A DNA stretch of 64,000 bases from Tsukamurella sp. TY48 (GCF_019656655.1 NZ_BPMV01000001.1:1-64000); one strand, 5' to 3'. Shown: positions 1 to 22,004, numbered from the stretch's first letter. The notes: generated by a model not told the origin, from the sequence alone. Made by a program: numbers and translations.

Positions 1-26
1 GGGCTTTCATCCTGTATCTAATTTTA

Positions 27-144
27 GTCCGGCGGTGTCCTACTCTCCCACACCCTCACGAGTGCAGTACCATCGGCGCTGGAGGGCTTAGCTTCCGGGT
101 TCGGAATGGAGCCGGGCGTTTCCCCTCCGCTATGGCCGCCGTAA
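27..144 (-). rRNA. rrf: 5S ribosomal RNA
   Basis: Last gene of the minus-strand rRNA operon. The reverse complement begins TTACGGCGGCCATAGC and ends near GTAGGACACCGCCGGAC, the usual actinobacterial 5S ends, giving about 118 nt. It follows the 23S gene after a roughly 140 nt spacer. The few bases beyond it (1-26) may begin the operon terminator but are cut by the window edge. Confidence 0.95.
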
Positions 145-286
145 CACTGCGAAACAAACACACAGTCGTGTGCTGTCTCAGACATTGCATAGTGGACGCG
201 ACCCAACCGTCGAAGCGGCTGGATTCTTCATTGTTACATGCTCTTGTTAGCACACACGTGTTCGTTTTGGCGAATGTTATGTGTGT

Positions 287-5305
<5,019 letters not shown>

Positions 5306-5454
5306 ACACTAGAAACACAAAATGTTTCAGCATAATCAGGAAATCCTGAACAAAACGAAAACACTGACAAAATCAATGTCTTCAAAAATATATCTCGCAA
5401 AGAAATAAACGAGAAAAGCCACAACACAAAACAACAGAAACGTTGTTCCATGCG

Positions 5455-5471
5455 TGCCAAAAAATTTGGCA
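5455..5471 (-). other. Hairpin in rRNA leader
   Basis: TGCCAAA/TTTGGCA with an AAA centre forms a short stem in the leader between boxA and 16S. It is a candidate for part of the RNase III processing stem that brackets pre-16S. The pairing is seen; the processing role is inferred. Confidence 0.35.
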
Positions 5472-5495
5472 CTGACAATTCATCGACACACTGTT

Positions 5496-5512
5496 GAGTT
5501 CTCAAAGAACAC
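5496..5512 (-). promoter_or_regulatory. Leader boxA of the rRNA operon
   Basis: The minus strand reads GTGTTCTTTGAGAACTC about 190 nt upstream of 16S. This matches the actinobacterial rRNA leader boxA (TTCTTTGANAACTC). Together with the spacer copy near 3541-3562 it suggests Nus-factor antitermination through the operon. Confidence 0.65.
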
Positions 5513-5628
5513 GCCCAACGCGGCCGGCCACACCCTCTGGGTCTGGCCCGCACCTTCGCAGGCACTTGTTCGAAGTTACTCCGTTGTAACTCGCCTGTCA
5601 AGGCGGGCCTCTCTGGAGCAACCGTTCC

Positions 5629-5658
5629 AGCTTAGATCAGAGTCTGTCTCGGAGTCAA
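5629..5658 (-). promoter_or_regulatory. rRNA promoter P2 (proximal)
   Basis: On the minus strand TTGACT (5653-5658), an 18-nt spacer and TAAGCT (5629-5634). The hexamers resemble mycobacterial rrn promoters recognised by the housekeeping sigma factor. It lies about 325 nt upstream of 16S and upstream of boxA, as expected for an rrn promoter. Confidence 0.7.
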
Positions 5659-5755
5659 ATCCGGGGCTGGCTCGTGAATCTTGCCGGGTCTTCGATCTGC
5701 CGTCTGACCTGGGCTTTTCGGCCCCGTCCTGGTCGGCGTCTCGCTGACTTGGAAT

Positions 5756-5784
5756 AAGTTACGCACCGTGGAACGAACAATCAA
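5756..5784 (-). promoter_or_regulatory. rRNA promoter P1 (distal)
   Basis: On the minus strand TTGATT (5779-5784), an exact 17-nt spacer and TAACTT (5756-5761). It sits about 125 nt upstream of P2, giving a tandem-promoter layout like mycobacterial rrnA. The rest of the 5306-5955 interval between 16S and tyrS shows only leader sequence; no coding gene is supported there. Confidence 0.65.
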
Positions 5785-5955
5785 ATCCGCTGGTCAGCCT
5801 GTAACTTGCCGTTAATCTGCGCAGGTCAGAGGCTTGCGCTCGCCGGAGGCCCCGGAAATCCCACCGATGTGATCCGTCGCACATCGCGTTGTTCCGGCGT
5901 CGAATCCGGCCTCACCGACCGATCGTCGAGCTTCTGACCTGCGCAGTTAACAGAC

Positions 5956-7224
5956 TCAAAGGATCCGGGCACCCGCGAACGACTTTTTTCCGCGGCGCAG
6001 CACCAGCCAGGAGCCGTGGAGAAGGCTCTCGGAGGTGGGTTCCCACTCCTCGGCGTCGATCTTCACGTTGTTCGCGTAGGCCCCGCCCTCCCGGACGGCG
6101 CGACGTGCGGCGCCCTTGGATTCGCAGAGTCCCGTGGCCACCAGCAGGTCGACGATCGTGCGCGACTCCCCCGGGGCGACCTCCGCGACGGAGGCCTCCT
6201 CGAGCGCCGCGGCCAGTGTGTTCTCCGGGAGATCGCCCAGATCACCACGACCGAACAGGGCCTGCGAGGCGAGTTCCACGGCGCGGGTGTGCTCCTCCCC
6301 GTGCACGAGGTTCGTCATCTCCGCCGCCAGGCGCTTCTGCGCGGTGCGCTTCTGCGGCGCCTCGGCGGTCTCGCGCTCCAGCTCGGCGATCTCCTCCTGC
6401 GTGAGGAAGGTGAACCAGCGCAGGTAGCGGATGACGTCGGCATCCGCCGTGTTCACGAAGTACTGGTACCAGGCGTACGGGCTGGTCATCTCCGGATCGA
6501 GCCAGAGCGAACCCCCGCCAGTGGACTTGCCGAACTTCTTGCCGTCCGACGAGGTCACCAGCTGCGTGGTCAGCGCGTGCACGTGCCGGCCGTCGATCTT
6601 CCGGTTCAGGTCGACCCCGGCCACGATGTTGCCCCACTGGTCGGAGCCGCCGATCTGCAGCGCGGTGTCGTAGCGGCGGGCCAGCTCCACGTAGTCGTAC
6701 GCCTGGAGCAGCATGTAGCTGAACTCGGTGTAGCTGATCCCGTCGGATTCGAGCCGGCGCTTGACCGTGTCGCGCGCGAGCATCACGTTGATCGAGAAGT
6801 GCTTGCCCACATCGCGCAGGAAGGTGGGCACGTTCATCTGCCCGTGCCAGTCCAGGTTGTTCACCAGGATCGCGGCGTTCTCGCCGTCGAAGGAGACGAA
6901 CCGCTGCAGCTGGGTGTCGATCTTCGCCGCCCACTCGGCAACCGTGTCCACGGAGTTCATCACGCGCTCCCCCACGTCCCGCGGGTCGCCGACCTGGCCG
7001 GTCGCTCCGCCGCCGAGAACGATCGGACGGTGTCCGGCCTCCTGGAAACGGCGCAGCGTGAGCAGCTGGACGAGGTGGCCGGCGTGCAGCGACGATGCGG
7101 TCGGATCGAACCCGGCATAGAGCGTGATCGGCCCCGCTGCCAGGCGCTCGCGGAGCGCCTCGATGTCGGTGGACTGCGCGATCAGGCCGCGCCAGGACAG
7201 TTCCTCGAGGATGTCTGCACTCAC
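5956..7224 (-). CDS. tyrS: Tyrosyl-tRNA synthetase
   Basis: Charges tRNA-Tyr with tyrosine in the cytoplasm. The 422-residue protein is a class I synthetase of the bacterial TyrRS type. The HIGH-equivalent motif is HAGHL (residues 47-51), the KMSKS-equivalent is KFGKS (230-234), with the tyrosine-pocket segment [11 protein letters not shown] near 190-200. A C-terminal S4-like RNA-binding region runs from about 355. The start codon is GTG. It is the last of a minus-strand series Trm112-like, mpg, tyrS; the gap to mpg is 34 nt. An mpg-tyrS pair is also found in M. tuberculosis. The rRNA operon begins about 650 nt downstream on the same strand. Confidence 0.97.
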   Translation of the reverse strand: MSADILEELSWRGLIAQSTDIEALRERLAAGPITLYAGFDPTASSLHAGHLVQLLTLRRFQEAGHRPIVLGGGATGQVGDPRDVGERVMNSVDTVAEWAAKIDTQLQRFVSFDGENAAILVNNLDWHGQMNVPTFLRDVGKHFSINVMLARDTVKRRLESDGISYTEFSYMLLQAYDYVELARRYDTALQIGGSDQWGNIVAGVDLNRKIDGRHVHALTTQLVTSSDGKKFGKSTGGGSLWLDPEMTSPYAWYQYFVNTADADVIRYLRWFTFLTQEEIAELERETAEAPQKRTAQKRLAAEMTNLVHGEEHTRAVELASQALFGRGDLGDLPENTLAAALEEASVAEVAPGESRTIVDLLVATGLCESKGAARRAVREGGAYANNVKIDAEEWEPTSESLLHGSWLVLRRGKKSFAGARIL

Positions 7225-7258
7225 CCGTCCATTGTGGACGACCGGCGATAGTGCGTGG

Positions 7259-7846
7259 TCAGCGGCTCACCGATGGGTGGCCCTGCAACCACAGCCGCCA
7301 GGGCAGATCGACCGCCTTGGTGATGCCGATCCGCGGGCCGGAGGCCACCGGGCCCCGTCGGGCGGCGATCTGAAGCCGGACCTCGGAATCCGGGGTGAGC
7401 ACGTCGATTCCCTTGTCGGCCACGGTGATCCCCAGTGCCTGGCCGAGCCGGCCGGGTCCGGCAGCGAGCCGGGCATCGGGATCGCGGACTCCGCGGCGCT
7501 CCCGCACCAGGTCGAGGCCGGATTCGATCGACGCGGCGCGCAGCAGGACGCCGCCGCCCTCCCCGTCGGGTCCGGCGGTGATGTTCACGCATTGGTGGAT
7601 GCCGTACGACAGGTACACGTACAGGTGACCCGCCGGCCCGAACATCACCTCGTTACGAGGTGTCGGGCCGGGATACGTGTGCGCCGCCGGATCGGGCCAG
7701 CGCCCGTACTCGGGAGAGCCGTAGGCCTCGACCTCCACGATCCGCGCCCGCACCGGTCCGACCTCCAGGACGGATCCCAGAATCAGGCGTGCAGCGCGAA
7801 GTGGGTGGTCAGCGAGCCGTTCCCGCATGTCGCGGACATTCGTCAC
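7259..7846 (-). CDS. mpg: 3-methyladenine DNA glycosylase (AAG/MPG family)
   Basis: Base-excision repair glycosylase that removes alkylated purines such as 3-methyladenine. The 195-residue length fits the AAG/MPG fold. Family landmarks are EVEAY near residue 40, [15 protein letters not shown] near 75-90, and [14 protein letters not shown], the conserved YGxxxCxN segment. The start codon is GTG with no clear ribosome-binding site; a later methionine (residue 7) is possible. It lies 8 nt downstream of the Trm112-like gene and 34 nt upstream of tyrS, so all three are probably co-transcribed. Confidence 0.93.
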   Translation of the reverse strand: MTNVRDMRERLADHPLRAARLILGSVLEVGPVRARIVEVEAYGSPEYGRWPDPAAHTYPGPTPRNEVMFGPAGHLYVYLSYGIHQCVNITAGPDGEGGGVLLRAASIESGLDLVRERRGVRDPDARLAAGPGRLGQALGITVADKGIDVLTPDSEVRLQIAARRGPVASGPRIGITKAVDLPWRLWLQGHPSVSR

Positions 7847-7854
7847 GTGACGAG

Positions 7855-8061
7855 TTACCCGGCAGCGCGCGCCAGGATCGACTCGTGTTCGGCGTTGTCG
7901 ACGTCGCGAGCCTCGGTGATCAGAAGAACGGGCAGACCATCCTCGATCGGGTACGCACGACGGAGCCGCGGGTTGTAGAACAACTCATCGGGCACGTACA
8001 GCAGCGGCCCCTTGTCCTGCGGGCAGGCGAGGATCTTGAGCAGCGTCGCGTCGATGGCCAT
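7855..8061 (-). CDS. Trm112-like zinc-ribbon family protein (UPF0434)
   Basis: A 68-residue protein of the Trm112/YcaR (UPF0434) family. It starts MAIDATLLKILACPQDKGPL, the family signature; only one cysteine of the usual zinc ribbon is visible, as in many bacterial members. In eukaryotes and archaea Trm112 activates methyltransferases; the role in bacteria is less defined. There is no Shine-Dalgarno sequence. On the minus strand a TAGCAT hexamer lies exactly 6 nt before the ATG, which suggests a leaderless transcript. It is followed 8 nt later by mpg. Confidence 0.85.
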   Translation of the reverse strand: MAIDATLLKILACPQDKGPLLYVPDELFYNPRLRRAYPIEDGLPVLLITEARDVDNAEHESILARAAG

Positions 8062-8070
8062 GCCGCCATG

Positions 8071-9147
8071 CTACCCAGCGGGCGGCACCCACACGGGCTT
8101 GACCGCCGTCCCCTCCTTCGCCGCCGACCACGCCTCGTCGAAGTCGGCGAACGGCGTCACGATCCGGTCCACCGGCAGCCGTCCCTCGCGGACCGCCTGA
8201 GCGAGCTCGGGCAGGAACTCCGAGGGCTCGGAATCGCCCTCGATCACGCCGATCACCCGCAGCCCGCGGGTCATGATGAGCATGACCGGCAATTCGGCCG
8301 ACGGTGCGCCGAGGCCCACCACCGCGAGCGCGCCCCGGGGGCGCAGCGCGAGGACCGCCTGCGTGAGCACCTCAGGCCGCGCGGTGGTGTCGACCGCCGC
8401 GTGGGCGCCCCCACCGGTCGCCTCGATCACCTGGTGCGCCGCTTGCGGTCCCGCCTCCACCGCATGCGTCGCGCCGAGCGACAGCGCGAGCTCGCGCCGG
8501 TCCTCGCGCGGATCCACCGCGACGATGGTGGTGGCACCCGCGAGCTTCGCCCCCATCACCGCCGCGAGCCCCACGGCACCGGTGCCGAACACCACGACCG
8601 ACTGTCCCGCTTGTACTTTCAGGGCCCGCGTCACGGTACCCACGCCCGTCTGCACGCTGCATCCCAGCGGGGCGGCGAGCTCGAAGGGCAGATCGCCGAT
8701 CGGAATCACGTTGCGGTCGGTGGCCAGGGCGTATCCGGCGAAGCTGGACTGGCCGAAGAAGCCGCCCGTGACGGCGGTCTCGCCGGACCGTATCCCCGGG
8801 AGCCCCAGGTAGTTCCGCACGATCGCCTGCTCGCAGTAACCGGGCGTGCCGCCCGCGCAGAACTCGCATCCACCGCAGCTGTCGAAGGTGAGGCTCACGC
8901 GGTCGCCCACCGCGAGACCGCGCGCATCGGGCCCGAGGGCCTCCACCACGCCGGCGCCCTCGTGACCGAGGATCACGGGCATGCCCTGCTCGGGCCACTG
9001 CGCGGCGAGAGTGAGATCGGTGTGGCACACACCGACCGCGGCGATCCGGACGAGAACCTGATTCCCGGTGGGGTCCGGGATCTGCACCTCGAGGCTCGAC
9101 GGTGCCTCGCCCGGCGCTGCGACGACCCGCGCGACGGTGCTCGTCAT
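8071..9147 (-). CDS. Zinc-dependent alcohol dehydrogenase (MDR family)
   Basis: NAD(P)-dependent medium-chain alcohol dehydrogenase of 358 residues. The catalytic-zinc ligands are visible as C41-H42 in GVCHTD and H62-E63 in GHEGAG. The structural zinc lobe has all four cysteines (CGGCEFCAGGTPGYC). The nucleotide-binding turn is GTGAVG near residue 190. The start is set at 9147 because ATG overlaps the stop of the upstream DUF4334 gene as ATGA; the frame remains open upstream but that part is the shadow of the neighbour. The substrate is unknown. Co-transcription with the GXWXG protein suggests a small redox or detoxification operon. Confidence 0.93.
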   Translation of the reverse strand: MTSTVARVVAAPGEAPSSLEVQIPDPTGNQVLVRIAAVGVCHTDLTLAAQWPEQGMPVILGHEGAGVVEALGPDARGLAVGDRVSLTFDSCGGCEFCAGGTPGYCEQAIVRNYLGLPGIRSGETAVTGGFFGQSSFAGYALATDRNVIPIGDLPFELAAPLGCSVQTGVGTVTRALKVQAGQSVVVFGTGAVGLAAVMGAKLAGATTIVAVDPREDRRELALSLGATHAVEAGPQAAHQVIEATGGGAHAAVDTTARPEVLTQAVLALRPRGALAVVGLGAPSAELPVMLIMTRGLRVIGVIEGDSEPSEFLPELAQAVREGRLPVDRIVTPFADFDEAWSAAKEGTAVKPVWVPPAG

Positions 9148-9635
9148 CGGTCCGCCAGACAGCCGCCGGAGGGTGCCGGCCGGCTGTCCCGCTCGAGATA
9201 GAAGTAGAAGTACGGCGCCGCGAGCTTCTTCCCGGTCATGATGCCCATCACCGTGTCCTCGTCGACCTTGGCGAAGTGATCGATCACGGGCTGGCCGTCG
9301 TAGACCATCGAGGCGGTCACCGTGCCGTCGAAGTCGATCAGCCGCAGGCTCGCCTCCCCCTTGCCCAGTGCGACGTTGGAGTACTTCGCCCCCTCGTCGT
9401 CCAGGCACACCAGCGGCTGCACGTCGTTCGCCGAGCGGAAGCTCTTGCCGTACCAGCGCGCCTTGGCGAGCGCGCCGTCCATCGGGTGGCCGGAGGGCAA
9501 CTCACCGCCGTGCCAGTCGCCCAGCATGAAGTCGATGCTCACGGGCTCGAGCTGCGCGAACAGCGTTGCGAGCTCCTCGGGTTCGGATTGGCGCGGATCG
9601 TCGATGAGATCGCGCACGGTGCGCTCAGCGGTCAT
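9144..9635 (-). CDS. GXWXG / DUF4334 domain protein
   Basis: A 163-residue cytoplasmic protein. The N-terminal half carries GDWHGG (about 39-44), the GXWXG motif. The C-terminal half has the DUF4334-type segment with LIDFDGTVTASMVYDGQPVIDHF, a lipocalin-like beta pattern. The biochemical function is not known. It is first in a two-gene unit with the alcohol dehydrogenase (ATGA overlap). The start has no usable ribosome-binding site, but TAACAT lies 6 nt before the ATG, consistent with leaderless transcription starting at the codon. Confidence 0.85.
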   Translation of the reverse strand: MTAERTVRDLIDDPRQSEPEELATLFAQLEPVSIDFMLGDWHGGELPSGHPMDGALAKARWYGKSFRSANDVQPLVCLDDEGAKYSNVALGKGEASLRLIDFDGTVTASMVYDGQPVIDHFAKVDEDTVMGIMTGKKLAAPYFYFYLERDSRPAPSGGCLADR

Positions 9636-9746
9636 CCCTCGATGTTATCGATGATTCTCCGCCGCGCCACCGAAACGAGAACACGTTCGCAGGTTTGCGA
9701 TCGGCGGGTCTTGACGCGCAGCCCACCCCGGGCGCACGATTCACCC

Positions 9747-9764
9747 ATCGATGAATTCATCGAT
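9747..9764. promoter_or_regulatory. Perfect 18-bp palindrome, probable TetR operator
   Basis: ATCGATGAATTCATCGAT is a perfect palindrome 21 nt before the ATG of the ABC ATPase gene. It is followed by an overlapping imperfect palindrome, TTCATCGATCAATGAA (9756-9771). The operon it precedes ends with its own TetR-family gene, so autoregulation is the simplest reading. The palindrome is seen; TetR binding is inferred. Confidence 0.65.
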
Positions 9765-9785
9765 CAATGAATTGTTGGAGACGAT

Positions 9786-10517
9786 ATGACCAGCGCGATC
9801 GCACTCTCCCAGCTCACCGTGGTGCGCTCCGGCGTCACCGTGCTCGACCACATCGACACCGATATCGCGCCCGGTGCGATCACCGGGCTGCTCGGCCCGT
9901 CCGGCTCCGGGAAGACCACGCTGATGCGGGTGATCGTCGGCGCCCAGCGCATCACGAGCGGCACGGCGACGGTGCTCGGCAGCCCGGCCGGAAGCGCCGG
10001 TCTGCGGACCCGCGTCGGATACACCACGCAGTCCCCCGCGGTGTACGGCGATCTCACCGTGCGCCAGAACGTCTCGTACTTCGGTGCGCTCTATCCGGAC
10101 CGGCGGGCGAGCGCGAGAACCGATGTGTCCGAGGCCATCGCCGCCGTCGGCCTCGATGCCCTGGCCGATCGCCGCGCCGACGCCCTGTCGGGTGGGCAGC
10201 GATCGCGCGTCAGCATCGCCTGCGCGCTCGTGGCGCACCCGGAGCTGCTCATCCTCGACGAGCCCACCGTCGGGCTCGATCCGCTCCTGCGCGCCGAGCT
10301 GTGGGACCGGTTCACCGCGATGGCGGCCGGCGGCACCACGCTCCTCGTGTCGAGCCACGTGATGGACGAGGCCGCGCACTGCGCCGAGCTCATCCTGCTG
10401 CGCGAGGGCCGGTTAGTGGCCTCCTCCACACCGGCGGAGCTGTTGCGCCGCACGGGCGCACCCAACCTGGACGAGGCCTTCCTCACCCTCGTCCGCGAGC
10501 AGGAGGCAGCGGCGTGA
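9786..10517 (+). CDS. ABC-2 type transporter ATP-binding protein
   Basis: The 243-residue ATPase of a drug/polymer-type ABC-2 exporter. Walker A is GPSGSGKTT (37-45), the signature is LSGGQ (near 137), Walker B is LLILDEP (near 155), and the switch histidine sits in VSSHVMDEA. GGAG lies 5 nt before the ATG. It overlaps the permease gene by 4 nt (GTGA). The next gene encodes the permease and the third a TetR regulator, a common self-regulated multidrug-export arrangement. The substrate is unknown. Confidence 0.92.
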   Translation: MTSAIALSQLTVVRSGVTVLDHIDTDIAPGAITGLLGPSGSGKTTLMRVIVGAQRITSGTATVLGSPAGSAGLRTRVGYTTQSPAVYGDLTVRQNVSYFGALYPDRRASARTDVSEAIAAVGLDALADRRADALSGGQRSRVSIACALVAHPELLILDEPTVGLDPLLRAELWDRFTAMAAGGTTLLVSSHVMDEAAHCAELILLREGRLVASSTPAELLRRTGAPNLDEAFLTLVREQEAAA

Positions 10518-11272
10518 GCACCGTCCTGAACCCCAGCATCACGCGCGCCACCACCGTCCGCGTACTCCGCCAATTGCGCGCCGATCCGCGGACCATCGCG
10601 CTCATCGTGGTGGTGCCGACCGCGCTGCTCACGCTCCTGTACTTCCTGTACCGCGATGCGCCGGGCGGGCCGGCCCTGTTCAACCGGGTGGCGCTGGTAC
10701 TGCTCGGGGTACTGCCCTTCGCGCTGATGTTCATCGTGACCTCGATCGCGATGCAGCGCGAGCGGGCATCGGGCACGCTGGAGCGCCTTCTCACCACGCC
10801 GATGGCCAAGGCGGACCTGTTGTTCGGCTACGCGGCGGGATTCAGCGCGGCCGCCACGGCGCAGGCCGTGGTCGCGACCGCCGTCGCGGTGTACCTCCTG
10901 GGTCTGACCACCGCCGGCAGCGTGTGGCTCGTGGTGCTGATCGCCGTGGTCGATGCGTGGCTCGGTGTGGCACTCGGGCTGCTGTGCAGCGCGTTCGCGC
11001 GCACCGAGTTCCAGGCGGTGCAGTTGATGCCGGTGGTGGTGGTACCGCAGATCTTCCTGTGCGGCCTTCTGGTTCCGCTCGATCACATGCCGGGCTGGCT
11101 GCGCGCGATCGCCGATGTGCTGCCCATGACCTATGCCGTGAAGGCCCTGCAGGAGGTCGGGACGCATGCGCAGGCGACCGGCACGATGTGGGCGTCGCTC
11201 GCGGTGGTCGCCGGGTTCGCGGTGGTCGGGCTGGCGTTGGCGGCGGCGACCTTGCCGCGCACGACGGCGTGA
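10514..11272 (+). CDS. ABC-2 type transporter permease
   Basis: Membrane subunit of 252 residues with about six hydrophobic segments (near 28-45, 58-78, 100-125, 133-160, 170-192, 222-248) and the ABC-2 segment ERASGTLERLLTTPM near residues 80-95. The start is GTG at 10514, inside the stop of the ATPase gene. AGGAGG lies 7 nt upstream (10501-10506), which supports it. It pairs with the ATPase to form the exporter. The next gene again overlaps by GTGA. Confidence 0.9.
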   Translation: MSTVLNPSITRATTVRVLRQLRADPRTIALIVVVPTALLTLLYFLYRDAPGGPALFNRVALVLLGVLPFALMFIVTSIAMQRERASGTLERLLTTPMAKADLLFGYAAGFSAAATAQAVVATAVAVYLLGLTTAGSVWLVVLIAVVDAWLGVALGLLCSAFARTEFQAVQLMPVVVVPQIFLCGLLVPLDHMPGWLRAIADVLPMTYAVKALQEVGTHAQATGTMWASLAVVAGFAVVGLALAAATLPRTTA

Positions 11273-11877
11273 CGCGACGCTCCGGCCGGCGGTCGGGAAG
11301 CCCCGATACCCGCGCCGAGATCCTCGATGCCGCACGGGCCGCGTTCGCCCGCGGAGGTATGGCAGGAACTACGGTGCGCCGGATCGCCGCGGACGCGGGT
11401 GTGGATTCCGCTCTGGTGCATCACTACTTCGGCACGAAGCAGCAGCTGTATCTCGACGCCCTGGCGATCCCCGTCGACCCCGATGCCGTTCGCATCCCGC
11501 TCCGCGAGGTACCCCTCGACGATGCTGCACGCACCCTGTTGCGCGCACTCCTCACGCTGTGGGACGGACCCCTGCGCGAGGTGGGTGTGGCCGTGATCCG
11601 CACCAACCTGGGCAACGACGGCGATCCCGGGCTCGTCCGCGGCTTCCTGCTGGAGATCGTGCTCGGCGAGTTCGTCGCCCGGCTCGACGCGGGCCCCGGC
11701 GACGGCGCTCTGCGCGCGAACCTCATGGTGGCGCAGGTCTTCGGACTCCTGGTGGCGCGCTACGTGGTGCGCTTCGAGCCGGTCGCCTCGCTCACCGTCG
11801 ACGAGGTCGTGAACCTCGCCGCTCCCCCACTCCAGCAGGCGATCACGGGCCCGCTCGCCCGCCCCCAACGCACGTGA
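11269..11877 (+). CDS. TetR-family transcriptional regulator
   Basis: A 202-residue repressor. The N-terminal helix-turn-helix runs from about residue 14 to 60 (TRAEILDAARAAFARGGM, TVRRIAADAGVDSALVHHYF, the TetR_N signature), followed by an all-helical ligand domain. GTG start at 11269, translationally coupled to the permease by a GTGA overlap. As the last gene of the ABC operon it probably senses the exported compound and represses from the palindrome at 9747-9764. Confidence 0.92.
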   Translation: MTRRSGRRSGSPDTRAEILDAARAAFARGGMAGTTVRRIAADAGVDSALVHHYFGTKQQLYLDALAIPVDPDAVRIPLREVPLDDAARTLLRALLTLWDGPLREVGVAVIRTNLGNDGDPGLVRGFLLEIVLGEFVARLDAGPGDGALRANLMVAQVFGLLVARYVVRFEPVASLTVDEVVNLAAPPLQQAITGPLARPQRT

Positions 11878-11928
11878 ACACCGTTACCGCGACGATTCGC
11901 CCAGGTGGGTGCCGCGGTAACGGTGTTC
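11876..11928. terminator. Bidirectional hairpin between tetR and argH
   Basis: Perfect 16-bp arms: GAACACCGTTACCGCG (11876-11891) and its complement (11913-11928), with a 21-nt loop. It fills the gap between convergent tetR (ends 11877) and argH (ends 11943) and includes the last two bases of the tetR stop codon. No long T tract follows, as is common in high-GC actinobacteria. Confidence 0.75.
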
Positions 11929-11942
11929 GATCGAGGACGTGG

Positions 11943-17745
<5,803 letters not shown>

Positions 17746-17753
17746 CGTCTCTC

Positions 17754-18655
17754 TCAGATCCAGGTTGATTCGGAGGCGGCCGGAGGGGTCACCATGGTGC
17801 CGATACCCTCGCGCGTGAACAGCTCCAGGAGCACCGAATGCGGTACCCGACCGTCGATCACGTGCGCGGTGGGCACGCCGCCGGTCACGGCCCGCAGGCA
17901 GGCCTCCATCTTCGGGACCATGCCCGCATCGAGGCTCGGCAGCAGCGCGGTGAGGGCGTCGGTGTCGATCACGGAGGTGAGTGACGAGCGGTCGGGCCAG
18001 TTCGTGTAGAGGCCCTCGACATCGGTGAGCACCACCAGCTTCTGCGCACCGAGCGCTTCGGCGAGGGCGGCGGCGGCGGTGTCGGCGTTGATGTTGTGCA
18101 CCACACCGTCGGCGTCGGGGGCGATCGTGGAGATCACCGGGATGCGTCCGGCGGCGATGAGATCGTTGACCGCCTCCGGGCTCACCTCGGTGACGTCGCC
18201 GACGAGCCCGATGTCGGTGGGCTCACCGTCGACCACAACCTGCCGGCGGGTGGCCGTGAACAGGTGCGCGTCCTCGCCCGACATGCCGACGGCGAGTGGG
18301 CCGTACGAGTTGATCAGGCCCACGAGCTCGCGGCCGACCTGCCCGAACAGAACCATCCGGACCACATCCATCACCTCGGGCGTGGTCACGCGGAAACCGC
18401 CGCGGAATTCACCCTCCATGCCGAGCCGCTTCAGCATGGCGTTGATCTGGGGGCCGCCGCCGTGCACCACGACGGGATGGATCCCGGCGGTGCGCAGGAA
18501 CACCATGTCCTGAGCGAAGGAGCGCTTGAGATCGTCGTCGACCATGGCGTTGCCGCCGTACTTGATCACCACCGTCTTGCCGTGGAACTCCTGCAGCCAG
18601 GGCAGGGCCTCGGCGAGCACGTTCGCCTTGTCGAGGGGCGTGAGATCGGGTGCGC

Positions 18656-18659
<4 letters not shown>
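17754..18659 (-). CDS. argB: Acetylglutamate kinase
   Basis: Phosphorylates N-acetylglutamate; the usual arginine-feedback step of the pathway. The 301-residue amino-acid kinase has KYGGNAM near 34-40, [11 protein letters not shown] near 63-73, and [15 protein letters not shown] near 190-204. The start at 18659 overlaps the argJ stop as ATGA, which fixes it; the upstream open frame is the argJ shadow. Confidence 0.96.
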
Positions 18660-21024
<2,365 letters not shown>

Positions 21025-21098
21025 TCAGCTCGCCGTCAGCCACCGTCGGCATGGTTGAAACCAGTAACGAAACCAGCTCACGCACCGAAGGAACGAGT

Positions 21099-21317
21099 AT
21101 GCGCAACAACAACGCCAACGCAATGACGCAGCCGCTGTCGCTGGCCACTGCGCGCCGCGAGCGCGGCGTGCGGGGCACCGTGAACCGCATCCTGGACGGC
21201 TTCGCGCCGCGGGTCGAGAACCGGGCCATGCTGGTCAAGATGGGTCGCGGACGCCCGAGCCTGGTGGGCGATCACACCCGCGGCAACCACATCACCCAGG
21301 CCTTCCACATCAGCTAA
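21099..21317 (+). CDS. Small basic protein of unknown function
   Basis: A 72-residue, arginine-rich protein (for example TARRERGVRGTVNRILDG and GRGRPSLVGDHTRGNH) with no signal peptide or membrane segment. GAAGGA at 21088-21093 lies 5 nt before the ATG at 21099 and supports this start over an upstream in-frame ATG at 21051. I do not recognise the family. Its stop codon overlaps that of the convergent PIG-L gene (CTAA read from both strands). Confidence 0.7.
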   Translation: MRNNNANAMTQPLSLATARRERGVRGTVNRILDGFAPRVENRAMLVKMGRGRPSLVGDHTRGNHITQAFHIS

Positions 21318-21976
21318 CCGGACAGCGGCACGAAGCCCACGGCGTGCGCGAACTCCGCGCGCGGAAGGCACGCCGATGTCACCTGCTGGCGGGCCTGTTC
21401 GATGACGGGCGTCGACGGATCGAGCACCGAGAGGTACTGCCGGTGCTCCGCGAGCGATTCGACCGCCCGCTCGGTGTAGCCGGTCACGTCCACGATCAGC
21501 GTCGGCTCGGGTGAGGTCTGGTACGCCGTGACCCCGGAGGCGGCCGCCGCCTCTCCGACGGCGGCGGTGAACTCCCTGTGATCGCTCTGGTTCGGCGCCC
21601 CGGGCGCCCATTCGGCTCCGCCCCAGATGGTGATCACCACGTCCGGGCGGTGATCGGCGATCGCCCGCGTGACCGCGGCCCGCAATTCGGGGGTGTTGCG
21701 CACGTTCGAGTCCGGGAATCCCCAGAACCGCACGTCGTCCACGCCGACGACGGCCGCGGACCGTCGCTGCTCCTCCTCGCGCACCGGGCCCGCCGTGGTG
21801 GGCGACATGCCCTCGATCCCCGCCTCCCCGGAGGTGGCGAGCCCGTAGGCCACCGTCTTTCCCTGGCCGGTCCAACGGGCCACGGCGGCGGCCATGCCGT
21901 ACTCCGGATCGTCGGGGTGCGCCACCAGCACCAGCGCGGTGTTCCAGTCCTCGGGGAAGATCTGCAGGTCGCTCAC
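21314..21976 (-). CDS. PIG-L family N-deacetylase
   Basis: A 220-residue zinc-dependent deacetylase of the GlcNAc-PI/MshB/bacillithiol (PIG-L, LmbE-like) superfamily. The metal-binding and catalytic motif is AHPDD (19-23), followed by EYGMAAAVARWTGQG; a later SDHREF segment near 140 supplies the second metal-ligand region. The natural substrate is unknown; the protein is shorter than MshB. GTG at 21976 is preferred over GTG at 21985 because TAGCGT (21984-21989, minus strand) lies 7 nt before it, a leaderless pattern, and there is no ribosome-binding site. Confidence 0.88.
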   Translation of the reverse strand: MSDLQIFPEDWNTALVLVAHPDDPEYGMAAAVARWTGQGKTVAYGLATSGEAGIEGMSPTTAGPVREEEQRRSAAVVGVDDVRFWGFPDSNVRNTPELRAAVTRAIADHRPDVVITIWGGAEWAPGAPNQSDHREFTAAVGEAAAASGVTAYQTSPEPTLIVDVTGYTERAVESLAEHRQYLSVLDPSTPVIEQARQQVTSACLPRAEFAHAVGFVPLSG

Positions 21977-22004
21977 GTCACCCACGCTAGAGGGTCGCGC
22001 GGTC

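Noticed and set aside
8071-9408. Extended 445-residue alcohol dehydrogenase starting at 9408
   Set aside because: The first 87 residues are an out-of-frame reading of the DUF4334 gene; the ATGA overlap at 9144-9147 marks the true start.
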